Positions 54,193 to 63,355 of a stretch of 64,000 bases of DNA are shown piece by piece. The notes under the pieces were generated by a model. That model was not told the origin of the DNA, searched no databases, and saw only the letters and a program-made list of their open reading frames with translations. The DNA is from Actinacidiphila sp. DG2A-62 (lineage in GTDB: Bacteria; Actinomycetota; Actinomycetes; Streptomycetales; Streptomycetaceae), in NCBI RefSeq assembly GCF_035825295.1, contig NZ_JAYMGI010000002.1:7826001-7890000 (forward strand), given 5' to 3'. The number at the start of each line of letters is the position of its first letter. Position 1 is the first letter of the stretch. A program made the translations under genes and the position numbers.

Positions 54193-54257
54193 GCCGTCGA
54201 TTCTGCTCGGCCGCGCGCCCCCTCGCGCGCCGAGAAGCGCGTCCGGTCCGCCGGTCC

Positions 54258-54263
54258 TAGCGT
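54258..54263 (+). promoter_or_regulatory. Leaderless -10 box of the PolDom gene
   Basis: TAGCGT lies six bases before the ATG at 54270, so the transcript should begin at the start codon. Confidence 0.5.
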
Positions 54264-54269
54264 GGACCC

Positions 54270-55280
54270 ATGGCAGAGACGCTGGAACTCGACGCCGGCG
54301 GGCGCACGGTCCGGGTGACCAACCCGCAGAAGGTCTACTTCCCCGAGCGCGGCTTCACCAAGGGCGACGTGGTCCGCTACTACCTCGCGGTCGGGGCCGG
54401 CATCCTGCGGGTGCTGCGGGACCGCCCGACCACGCTGGAGCGCTACCCCGACGGGGTGGACGGCGAGTCCTTCTTCCAGAAGCGGGCCCCGAAGAACCTG
54501 CCGGACTGGATCCCCACCGGCCGGATCGCCTTCCCCAGCGGCCGGTACGCCGACGAGATCTGCCCCACCGAGCCCGCCGCCGTGCTGTGGGCGGCGAACC
54601 TGGGTTGTCTGACCTTCCACCCCTGGCCGGTGCGCAGGAACGACACCGAGCACCCGGACGAGCTGCGCATCGACCTCGACCCGCAGCCCGGCACGGACTA
54701 CGCCGACGCGGTGCGGGCCGCGCTGGAGCTGCGGGACGTGCTGGCCGGCCTCGGGCTGACCGGCTGGCCCAAGACCTCCGGCGGGCGCGGCCTGCACGTC
54801 TTCGTGCCGATCGCCCCCGAGTGGACCTTCACCCAGGTGCGGCGCTCGGCCATCGCCGTCGCCCGCGAGCTGGAGCGGCGCGCCCCCGAGCGGATCACCA
54901 CCGCCTGGTGGAAGGAGGAGCGCGGCACGAAGATCTTCGTGGACTACAACCAGACCGCCCGCGACCGCACCATCGCCTGCGCCTACTCCGTACGGCCCAA
55001 GCCGCACGCCCCCGTGTCCGCGCCGCTGCGCTGGGACGAGCTGGACCGGGCGGTGCCGGCCGACTTCGACCTGGCCACCATGCCGGCCCGGTTCGCCGAG
55101 GCCGGCGACGTGCACGCGGACATGGACGAGCACGCCTTCCGGCTCGACGCCGCGCTAGAACTCGCCGCGCGCGACGAGCGCGACCACGGCCTCGGCGACC
55201 TGCCCTACCCGCCCGAGCACCCCAAGATGGACGGCGAGCCCAAGCGCGTGCAGCCCAGCCGGGCCAGGAAACCGTCCTGA
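54270..55280 (+). CDS. LigD-type polymerase domain protein (PolDom)
   Basis: A 336-residue stand-alone archaeo-eukaryotic primase-like polymerase that adds nucleotides at DNA breaks. Catalytic aspartates are Asp135 and Asp137 in LRIDLDPQPG, KTSGGRGLHVFVP carries the conserved histidine, and TKIFVDYNQTARDRTIACAYSVRP is the third motif. In many bacteria this domain is fused to ligase and nuclease in LigD; here polymerase and ligase are separate divergent genes. No Ku gene is in the window. Confidence 0.93.
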   Translation: MAETLELDAGGRTVRVTNPQKVYFPERGFTKGDVVRYYLAVGAGILRVLRDRPTTLERYPDGVDGESFFQKRAPKNLPDWIPTGRIAFPSGRYADEICPTEPAAVLWAANLGCLTFHPWPVRRNDTEHPDELRIDLDPQPGTDYADAVRAALELRDVLAGLGLTGWPKTSGGRGLHVFVPIAPEWTFTQVRRSAIAVARELERRAPERITTAWWKEERGTKIFVDYNQTARDRTIACAYSVRPKPHAPVSAPLRWDELDRAVPADFDLATMPARFAEAGDVHADMDEHAFRLDAALELAARDERDHGLGDLPYPPEHPKMDGEPKRVQPSRARKPS

Positions 55281-55286
55281 CCCGGC

Positions 55287-55312
55287 CGGGCGCGCGTCCT
55301 CACCCGCGCCCG
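55287..55312. terminator. Hairpin between convergent PolDom and GH92 genes
   Basis: CGGGCGCG, ten bases, CGCGCCCG: an eight-base perfect stem spanning the 20-base gap between the two stop codons and the end of the GH92 gene. Confidence 0.5.
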
Positions 55313-58300
55313 AGCAGCTCCACCTCGGACAGCGCGGTCGCTCCGCCCCCGGCCGGCGGGATGAAGTCGAACCGCACGTACCGGTAGTCGCCCGGGGCGC
55401 TCGCCGGGGTGAACGCCCGGGTCTGCTGCCGCCACGGGAACGCCTCGCCGCTCCTGCGGTCCAGCACCGTCCAGTGCACGCCGTCCGCGGAGCCGCTGAC
55501 CGTCCAGCCCGCCGGATCGCCGCCGGACTGCTCGGCGCTGGTCAGCGTGTACTGGTCGATGTGACCCGGCCGGTCCAGCCGGTAGGTCACCGAGGCCGGT
55601 CCGGACGGCAGGGCGACCGCCGTGGCGGAGGTGTCGTCGAACAGCGCGGCCGGGTCGGCGCCGCCGCTCGCGGTGGCCGTGCCGCGGCCGGCGCCGGTCA
55701 GGTCGGCCGGCGGGTTCGGCGCCGCCGAGCCCCGCGTCGGCGACGGCGGCGCGTCCGCCGCGCTCGTGCCCCACGCGGACGGCCGCGGACCCATGGTGAA
55801 GTCGATGGTCCCGCCGTCCGCCAGGTCCGCGTGCCGGACCCAGGTCCGGTCCGAGCTCCTGCCGTCGATCCTCAGCGACTGCACGTAGATGTTCCGGTCG
55901 CAGTTGTGGTGCGCGGTGATGGTCAGCGGCCGGCCGCCGACCGGGCTGACGGTCACCCGGTCGTACAGCGGCGACCCGATCGCCCAGGTCGGCGAGCCGG
56001 ACTGCAGCGGGTAGAAGCCGAGCGCGTTGTCGATGTAGAACGCCGACATCGAGCCGTTGTCCTCGTCGCCGGGGTAGCCCTGGCCGATGGTGCTGCCGGT
56101 GAACAGCCGGCTCTCCGCGTCGCGCACGTGCTCCGCTGCCTTGGCGGGCTGTCCCACGTAGTCGTACATGTAAGGCACGTGCATGGACGGCTGGTCGTTG
56201 AACGCCCACTGCCCGACGCGGTCGTCGCGGGACTCGAACATCTCGTGGTACGGGCCGAGCCAGCTGCCGCCGAACTGCGCGGTCTCGGGCGTGGCGAAGA
56301 ACGCGTCGAGCTTGTCGGCGAGCGCCGCCCGGCCGCCGTACAGGTTCGCCAGCCCGTTGCCGTCCTCGGGGACCGCGAAGGCGTACGTCCAGCCGTCGCC
56401 CTCGGTGTAGTCGGTGGCGTTCCAGTCGCGCGGGTCGTACGCGGACGGCGACTGCTCGAAGGCGCCGTCGGCGTCGCGGGCCTGGAAGAAGCCGGTGGCC
56501 GGGTCGAACAGGTCCACGTAGTGCCGGGCGCGGTCCTCGAAGTAGGTGTAGTTGTCGAGGTACTCGCGCCGGTGCGGGTCGCCCGCCTTCGCCGTCCGGT
56601 ACAGCTTCAGCGACATCTGGGCGATGCCGTAGTCGGCCACGTAGTCCTCCAGCGACACCGACGCGCTGGACCCGGTGGTCTGCGGGGTGTAGCCGAGGAA
56701 GGTGGAGTGCTGCACGTCGGGCCGGCCGGTCAGGCCGGAGGAAGGGATGGTGGCGTCCTTCACCGCGGCCTCGTAGGCGCCGCGCACGTCGAAGTCGGTG
56801 ACCCCGCGCAGGTACGCGTCGGCGATCGCCACGTCGGAGTTGGTGCCGCTGAAGCCCAGGTAGCCGGGCGCGGTCCACTGCCCGATCCAGCCGCCGTCGC
56901 GGTACTGCTGCACGAAGCCGTCGATCATCTCGCCGGTCAGCTTCGGGTAGAGCAGCGAGTCCAGCGCCCACGCGGTGCGGTAGGTGTCCCAGAAGCCCTC
57001 GTTGGCGTACGGCTTGCCGTCCTCGACCGCCGAGCCGGTCGCGGTCGGCGTGTTCGGGCCGGTCGCCTGCGTGTAGGGGCTGGCGTAGCGGTAGACCGGC
57101 GCGGCGGCGGTGCCGGTGTTCTCGAACAGCTCGTTCGGGTAGAGGTTCAGCCGGTACAGGCTGGAGTAGAGGCTGACCAGCTGGTCCTGGGTCGCGCCGG
57201 AGACCTTGATCACGCCGAGCGCGGCGTCCCAGGTCTTTTGCGCGGCGGCCCGCACTTGGTCGAAGCCGGCCCCGCCGACCTCCAGCCGGAGGTTGTGCCT
57301 GGCCTGGTCGAGGCTGATCGCCGAGGTCGCCACGCGCATCGTCAGCTGCCGGTCCGCGCCCAGACCGAAGCCCGCGTAGCCGCTCACCTTGTCGCCGCCA
57401 CCGCCGGGCAGCGTGCCGCCGCCGGTGATCGGACGGTCGAAGGTGGCGTAGACGAACATCCGCGGCGCGCCCCAGAACCCGGAGGTGTCGGTGTAGCCGC
57501 TGACCACGCCGGCCCGGGCGTCGACGGTCAGGCCGCCGTTGTTGTTGACGTTGTCGAAGATCAGACTGCCCGTGTCCGAGGGGAAGGTGAACCGCATGAC
57601 GGCCGCGTGGTCGGTGGGCGTCATCTCCGCGCGCAGGCCGTCGTCGAAGGTCACGCCGTAGTAGTCGGCCCTGGCCGTCTCGTGGTCGTGGCTGAACGGC
57701 AGCGCCCGCGAGGCGCGGTCGGCGGTCGTCGGCGCGGCGGAGACGGACGGCATCACCTGGAACGTCTGGTGGTCCTGCACCCAGATGCTCGGCTCGTGGC
57801 TGAGCGCCAGCGCCTGCAACCGCGGCTCGTTGTCCGCGTCGTTGCCCTGCTGGTAGGCGTAGACCGTGCCGGTGCTGCCCGCGTCGGTGACCGGCGTCCA
57901 GAAGTCGAAGCCGTGCGGCAGCGCGGTGGCCTGGCACGTCGTTGCCGCGCGAGTAGTCGCCCGAGGAGTTCGTGCCGCGGGTGGTGATCACACACGTCGA
58001 GGGGTGCGCGCAGTCGTCGGCGGGCGGCGCCTGGCCGATCCTGATGTCGTCCAGCCAGCCGGAGAAGTGCGCGGGACCGCCGGGGCCTTCGTAGCCGACG
58101 AGGACGCGGGTGATCGTCCTGCCCGCGGCGACCTTGCCGATGTCGGAGGTCACCTGGTTCCACTGGTCGCTCTGCAGCACCTTCGAGTCGCCCTGGCCGC
58201 GCGGGTTCAGCGGCTTGCCGTACTGGTCGGTGGCGCCGAGCGTGCTCAGGTGCGTGCCGTCGCTGAACGCGAGGTCCACCGAGACGTACGTACTGGGGTA

Positions 58301-59212
58301 CGCGGGGTCCAGGCTCGCCCGCTCGGGGAAGACGTCGTACGACAGCCGGGTGTCGGGGCGCACCTTCAGCGAGAGCCGGTAGAGCTTGTCGGACGCCGAG
58401 CCGTGCTCGCCCAGCTGCCAGCCGGCGTAGCGCAGGGCGTGGGTGCCGGTGAAGCCGACGTGCGTCTTGGCGGTGGGGCTCGACGCCGGGCCGTCGCCGA
58501 TCGCGGCGGTCATGCCCGGGTCCGCCGACGGGGCGGCGGCCAGCGCGAGTTCGCCGAGCTGGGTGCGGGCGTCGCCGTCGTTTGCCAAGACCGCGAGCCG
58601 GTAGTGCCCGTACGCCCCCGGGTGCGCGACGGTGAACAGCCGGGTCTGCGCGCGCCGTCCGAAGCTCTGCCCGGTCTCGGTGTCCACGGTGTGCCAGCTC
58701 CGCCCGTCGGCCGAGCCCTGGAGCGTCCAGGATCGCGGGTCCTGCGCGGGCGAGTCGGCGCCGGAGGTCAGCGCGTAGACGGTGATTCGCGCCGCCGAGG
58801 TCAGCGCCACCGTCAGCCGCGGTGAACTCCCCTCGGCCTGCCAGGACGTGGCGGTGTCGCCGTCGACGGCGCGGGCGGCGGTGTGGTCGGGCGGCACGTC
58901 GCCGGACGCGGTGACGCCGGCGACCGAGGACATCACGGAGCCGGGCAGCCCGGCGCCGGAGTCGGGGTAGACGCCGGAGACGTCCGGGCGCCCGCCGTGG
59001 CCGTCGTCCGGCGTGCTCTGCCAGTCGGGCGCGGGGTCGGCCGGTTCGAACGACGTCGTGAACGCGCCGCGCCCGCCGTCCTGCCGTGGGGGATCGGCGA
59101 GCGCGCTGTGCGCGGGCAGCACGGACAGCACCGCGCCGGCCAGCGCCGCCGCGGTGACGGGCAGCGAGTGTCTGAGACGCCGCTTGCGTGCGGGGCGAGC
59201 GGGCAGGACCAC
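55300..59212 (-). pseudogene. Secreted GH92 alpha-mannosidase with carbohydrate-binding modules, frameshifted
   Basis: About 1,303 residues once corrected. A signal peptide (LPVTAAALAGAVLSVLPAHSALA) is followed by an F5/8-type C (discoidin) domain (~100-210) and a second beta-sandwich. Then come the GH92 N-domain and (alpha/alpha)6 catalytic domain with EGFWDTYRTAWALDSL, EGDGWTYAFAVPED and GDEDNGSMSAFYIDNALGFYPL. A C-terminal F5/8 type C domain ends the protein. GH92 enzymes are calcium-dependent exo-alpha-mannosidases. An extra base near 57933 splits the frame at DYSRGND / ATALPHGFDFWTP. GTG 59212 has AGGAG seven bases upstream. It is divergent from a GH2 gene; a LacI-type operator lies upstream. 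Confidence 0.88.
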
Positions 59213-59315
59213 GTCCAGGCTCCTTGCGGTGAGTGGGCGGACGGCTGGGTGCGGACCACTGGGTGCGGGCGGCGGGGTGCGGCCGGTGGCGTGTGGGCGG
59301 TTCGGCCAGCGGTTC

Positions 59316-59329
59316 TGACAACGTTGTCC
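59316..59329. promoter_or_regulatory. LacI-type operator on the GH92 side
   Basis: TGACAACGTTGTCC contains the perfect 12-base palindrome GACAACGTTGTC with a central CG-containing AACGTT, typical of LacI/GalR-family operators. It lies about 105 bases before the GH92 start. Confidence 0.75.
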
Positions 59330-59548
59330 GAAGTCTTGTCACGTCATCCGCGCCATGTCAACGGCTCGGACCGGCCGGGGTCGGATCGGTCGATCGCCGG
59401 CCCTGGGGCCGATATGGGCAGTTTCCGTACGGTGTGCCGGGCTTTTGAGGGACGCCGCCGACCTGACGACCGGTCAGCGGCGGCACGGATGCGGTCACCC
59501 CTCTTGACGCGGGCGGCCGGTCGAACGAATGATGTGCTCCATCCCCCC

Positions 59549-59562
59549 TGACAACGTTGTCA
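59549..59562. promoter_or_regulatory. LacI-type operator on the GH2 side
   Basis: TGACAACGTTGTCA is a perfect 14-base palindrome, identical in 13 of 14 bases to the site at 59316. It lies about 60 bases before the GH2 start. Two matching sites in one divergent 410-base spacer imply shared control by one repressor not encoded here. The rest of the spacer shows no gene. Confidence 0.8.
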
Positions 59563-59622
59563 GTTCGCGGTGTCCCGCGAACGGCGGCGCGCCCTTCCGC
59601 ACACCGAACGAGGAGCACCCAC

Positions 59623-62600
59623 ATGCCCGACGACATCACCGAGGACAGAGCGCGGGGCGCGGGGTTCTCCCGCCGCGGGATGCTGCGCTCGGGAGCCGCC
59701 GTCCTGGCGAGCGTGAGCCTCGCCGGGGCGTTCGCCGAACAGGCCGCCGCCGCGCCGGGGTCCGGGCCCGAGGCGGCAGGCGGCACGCCCGGGACCGCCG
59801 CCGACCTCGCGCGCTACCGCCCGGTGACGGTCTCCTCGACCGCCTACGGACCGGTGCCGGCCGCGTTCGTGGTCGACGCCATGGGGGAGACCGGGCCCAA
59901 GGGCAGCGGCTGGCGGGCCGCGGACACCGACGGCCCGCAGTGGGTGGCGGTGGACCTCCAGGGCCCCTGCCGGGTGACCTCGGTGGTCCTGGTCTTCGAG
60001 GCCGCCGAGGGCGACACCGTCTACAAGCCGGCCGACGACGTCAACCCGCGCAACGGCACCACCGGCTGGGAGGTGCTGTCCAGCTACGCCACCGCGTTCC
60101 GCATCGAGGTGTCCGCCGACGGCACGGCGTGGTCCACCGCGCACACCGGGACCACCGCCACCGGCGGCGCCGTCGAGATCGTGCTGGACCGGCCGGTGAC
60201 CGCGCGCTGGGTGCGCATGGTCGGCACCGCGCTGTCCAACCCCAACCCGCTGGGCCTGAACTCCTTCCAGGTGCTCGGCACCCCGGCCGGCCACCGCCCC
60301 GCCGCCACCGGCTGGACCGACTGGACCAGCGGCGCCCGGCCGGTCCCGGCACTGCGGGTCGCCGACGACGGCACCGTGCCGCTGGAGTCCGGCTGGAACC
60401 TCACCCTGGAGTCCTTCGCCGGCACCGACGACGGCGCGAAGGTCTCCGCCGCGGGCGTGGACACCTCCCGCTGGCTGCGCGCCCAGGTGCCCGGCACGAT
60501 CCTGGCGTCCCTGGTCGCCGAGGGCCATCTGCCGGACCCGGTGGGCGGCTTCGGCAACCTCCAGGTCCCCGAGGCGCTCAGCCGCAACTCCTGGTGGTAC
60601 CGCCGCGCCTTCCGCCTGCCGCACGGCTTCGGCGACCGCGGCCGCGGCCGGGTGTGGCTGGAGTTCGACGGGATCAACCACCGGGCCGAGGTCTGGATCG
60701 ACGGCGCCAGGGTCGGCGAGCTCGAACACCCCACCGCCCGGGCCTCCTTCGACGTCACCGACGCGCTCACCGGCGCCGGGGAGCACGTCCTGGCCGTCCG
60801 CATCGACCCGATGCCGTACCCGGGCAACCCCGGCGACAAGGGCGCCGACGGCAGCTCCTACGCCGACGCCGGCTCCAACGTCATGATGCTCAACAGCCCC
60901 AATCTGCTGGCCGTCTCCGGCTGGGACTGGATGCCCGCGGTGCGCGACCGCGTCATGGGCATCTGGAACCACGTGCGGCTGCGCGCCACCGGCGACGCCG
61001 TGGTCGGCGACCTGCGGGTGGACACCGTGCTGCCGAACCTGCCGGACCGCTCGCAGGCCGAGGTCACCGTGACCGTGCCGGTGCGCAACGCCGCCGCGGC
61101 GGCCCGCACGGTCACCGTGGAGGCCGCGCTGAGCGGCGTCACGGTCCGCAAGAACGTGCGCGTCGAGGCCGGGCAGAGCCTGGACGCGGTCTTCGCGCCC
61201 GACGACTTCCCCGCCCTGCGGCTGAGGAACCCGCGGCTGTGGTGGCCCAACGGCTACGGCGACCCGGCGCTGCACGACCTGCGGGCCACCGCGACGGTCG
61301 GCGGCGCGGTCAGCGACCGGCGCACCGTGCGGGTCGGCCTGCGCGAGTTCGGGTACGCCTCGCAGAACCCGATCGTCTTTGCGCCCGGCGCCAACCACGT
61401 CGAGCAGACCGTCGACATCCCGGCGCAGCAGGCGCGCTACGTCCGCGTCCAGGGGCACAAGCGCGCCACCGGCTTCGGCATCTCGCTGTGGACGCTGTCG
61501 GTGGCCGACAGCGCGGACCCCGGCACCGACTTCGCGCTGCACGCCGCCGCCACGGCGTCCTCCACCGACAACTCCTCCAACACCCCCGGCAACGCCGTCG
61601 ACGGCGACCCGCAGACCCGCTGGTCCTCGAACTACACCGACGACCAGTGGATCCAGGTCGACCTCGGGCGGACCAGGTCCTTCGACCGGCTCACCCTGGT
61701 GTGGGAGACCGCCTACGCGCTGACCTTCACCGTGCAGGTGTCCGACGACGGGACGACCTGGAAGGACGCGCTGGCCGTCGACAACCGGCCGCACCAGCTG
61801 CAGATCAGCGTCAACGGCGTGCGGGTGATGTGCCGCGGCGGCAACTGGGGCTGGGACGAGCTGCTGCGCCGGATGGGCGGCGGCCGCATGGAGGCCGTCG
61901 TCGGGATGCACCGCGACATGAACTTCACGATGATCCGCAACTGGATCGGCAGCAGCAACCGCGAGGAGTTCTTCGCCCGCTGCGACGAGAACGGACTGCT
62001 GGTCTGGAACGACTTCTGGAACGCCTGGTTCCTCGACCCGCCGAACCACGCCGTCTACCTGGACCAGGTGCGCGACACCGTCCTGCGCTACCGCTCGCAC
62101 CCGTGCATCGTCGTGTGGTGCGGCGCCAACGAGGGCACGCCGTCGGGCGAGATCGACCAGGGCGCGGCGGACGCGGTCGCCGCCGAGCACCCCGGCGTGC
62201 GCTACGTCAGCAACTCCGCGGCCGGCGTGGTCAGCGGCGGCGGGCCGTACGCGTGGATCGACCCGGTCCAGTACTACTCGCCGCAGACCTACGGCGCCGG
62301 TACCTTCGGCTTCCACACCGAGATCGGCATCCCGACGGTGTCGGTGGCGGAGTCGATGCGCAACCTGGTCGGCGACGAGGAGGGCTGGCCGATCGGCACG
62401 GTGTGGAACTACCACGACTGGTCCACCAAGGGGAACCAGTACCCGCAGAACTACAAGGCGGCCATCGACGAGCGGCTGGGGGAGTCCTCCTCGCTGGAGG
62501 AGTTCGCCGCCAAGGCACAGTTCGTCAACTACGAGTCGATGCGGGCGATGTTCGAGGCGTGGAACGCCCACCTGTGGAACGACGCCAGCGGTCTGCTGCT

Positions 62601-63318
62601 GTGGATGTCCAACCCGGCCTGGCACAGCACCGTGTGGCAGACCTACGACTACGACCTCGACGTCAACGGCAGCTACTACGGGGCGCGGTCGGGCTGCGAG
62701 GCGCACCACGTGCAGGCCGACCCGCGCACCTGGGACGTCCTGGCGGTCAACCACACCCCCGATGCCGTCGAGGGCGCGGTCGTCACGGCCGAGGTGCTGG
62801 ACCTGACCGGCCGGCGGCTGGCCGCGCCGCAGCGCCAGACCCTCGACATCGCCGCGGCCGCCACGGCCCCCGCCTTCACCGTGGCCCCGGCGACCGGCTC
62901 CCGGCTGCATTTGGTGCGGCTGCGGCTGACCCGCGCCGACGGGAGCGTGCTGTCGGAGAACACCTACTGGCGGACGACCGAGGCCGCCGACCTCGCCGCG
63001 CTCAACCAGCTCTCCGGCGCGGCGCTGCGGCTGACCCGGGGCCGCGTCACCAGCCGGGACGGCCGCCTGAGCACGACCGTGACGGTACGCAACACCGGCC
63101 GCCACGTCGCCCCGATGGTCCGGCTGTCGCTGCGCGACCACCGGTCGGGGGAGCGGGTGCTGCCGGCGCTGTACTCCGACAACTACCTGTGGCTGCTGCC
63201 CGGCGAGCAGCGCACGGTGACCGTCTCCTGCCCGCGGGGCGACCTGCACCCGGGCGACCTGGAGGTCAGGGCCCAGGGCTACCGCACCGCGGCGGCCAGT
63301 GACCGCCAGGGCCGCTGA
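59623..63318 (+). CDS. Tat-exported GH2 glycosidase with internal carbohydrate-binding domain
   Basis: A 1,231-residue secreted enzyme. The N-terminus has a Tat signal (SRRGMLRSGAAVLASVSLAG). An F5/8-type C domain (~45-220) is followed by the GH2 sugar-binding domain (~240-450) and Ig-like domain. A second F5/8-type C domain is then inserted at ~586-726 before the catalytic barrel. Catalytic glutamates are Glu837 in VWCGANEGTPS (acid/base) and Glu900 in FHTEIGIP (nucleophile). The family includes exo-beta-glucosaminidases, beta-mannosidases and mannosylglycoprotein endo-beta-mannosidases; pairing with GH92 favours a beta-mannoside. AGGAG lies eight bases before ATG 59623. Confidence 0.88.
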   Translation: MPDDITEDRARGAGFSRRGMLRSGAAVLASVSLAGAFAEQAAAAPGSGPEAAGGTPGTAADLARYRPVTVSSTAYGPVPAAFVVDAMGETGPKGSGWRAADTDGPQWVAVDLQGPCRVTSVVLVFEAAEGDTVYKPADDVNPRNGTTGWEVLSSYATAFRIEVSADGTAWSTAHTGTTATGGAVEIVLDRPVTARWVRMVGTALSNPNPLGLNSFQVLGTPAGHRPAATGWTDWTSGARPVPALRVADDGTVPLESGWNLTLESFAGTDDGAKVSAAGVDTSRWLRAQVPGTILASLVAEGHLPDPVGGFGNLQVPEALSRNSWWYRRAFRLPHGFGDRGRGRVWLEFDGINHRAEVWIDGARVGELEHPTARASFDVTDALTGAGEHVLAVRIDPMPYPGNPGDKGADGSSYADAGSNVMMLNSPNLLAVSGWDWMPAVRDRVMGIWNHVRLRATGDAVVGDLRVDTVLPNLPDRSQAEVTVTVPVRNAAAAARTVTVEAALSGVTVRKNVRVEAGQSLDAVFAPDDFPALRLRNPRLWWPNGYGDPALHDLRATATVGGAVSDRRTVRVGLREFGYASQNPIVFAPGANHVEQTVDIPAQQARYVRVQGHKRATGFGISLWTLSVADSADPGTDFALHAAATASSTDNSSNTPGNAVDGDPQTRWSSNYTDDQWIQVDLGRTRSFDRLTLVWETAYALTFTVQVSDDGTTWKDALAVDNRPHQLQISVNGVRVMCRGGNWGWDELLRRMGGGRMEAVVGMHRDMNFTMIRNWIGSSNREEFFARCDENGLLVWNDFWNAWFLDPPNHAVYLDQVRDTVLRYRSHPCIVVWCGANEGTPSGEIDQGAADAVAAEHPGVRYVSNSAAGVVSGGGPYAWIDPVQYYSPQTYGAGTFGFHTEIGIPTVSVAESMRNLVGDEEGWPIGTVWNYHDWSTKGNQYPQNYKAAIDERLGESSSLEEFAAKAQFVNYESMRAMFEAWNAHLWNDASGLLLWMSNPAWHSTVWQTYDYDLDVNGSYYGARSGCEAHHVQADPRTWDVLAVNHTPDAVEGAVVTAEVLDLTGRRLAAPQRQTLDIAAAATAPAFTVAPATGSRLHLVRLRLTRADGSVLSENTYWRTTEAADLAALNQLSGAALRLTRGRVTSRDGRLSTTVTVRNTGRHVAPMVRLSLRDHRSGERVLPALYSDNYLWLLPGEQRTVTVSCPRGDLHPGDLEVRAQGYRTAAASDRQGR

Positions 63319-63325
63319 ACCGCGA

Positions 63326-63355
63326 CCGCGGCCGGAGCGGGCCGTTCAGCCGCGG
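63326..63355. terminator. Hairpin between GH2 and photolyase genes
   Basis: CCGCGGC (63326-63332) and GCCGCGG (63349-63355) are exact arms in the short convergent gap, the right one reaching into the photolyase 3' end. Confidence 0.4.

Noticed and set aside
59560..63249. A 1,229-codon minus-strand open frame opposite the GH2 gene
   Set aside because: No motif, biased Val/Arg/Gly composition, and full overlap with a well-supported enzyme; a GC-rich codon-position artefact.
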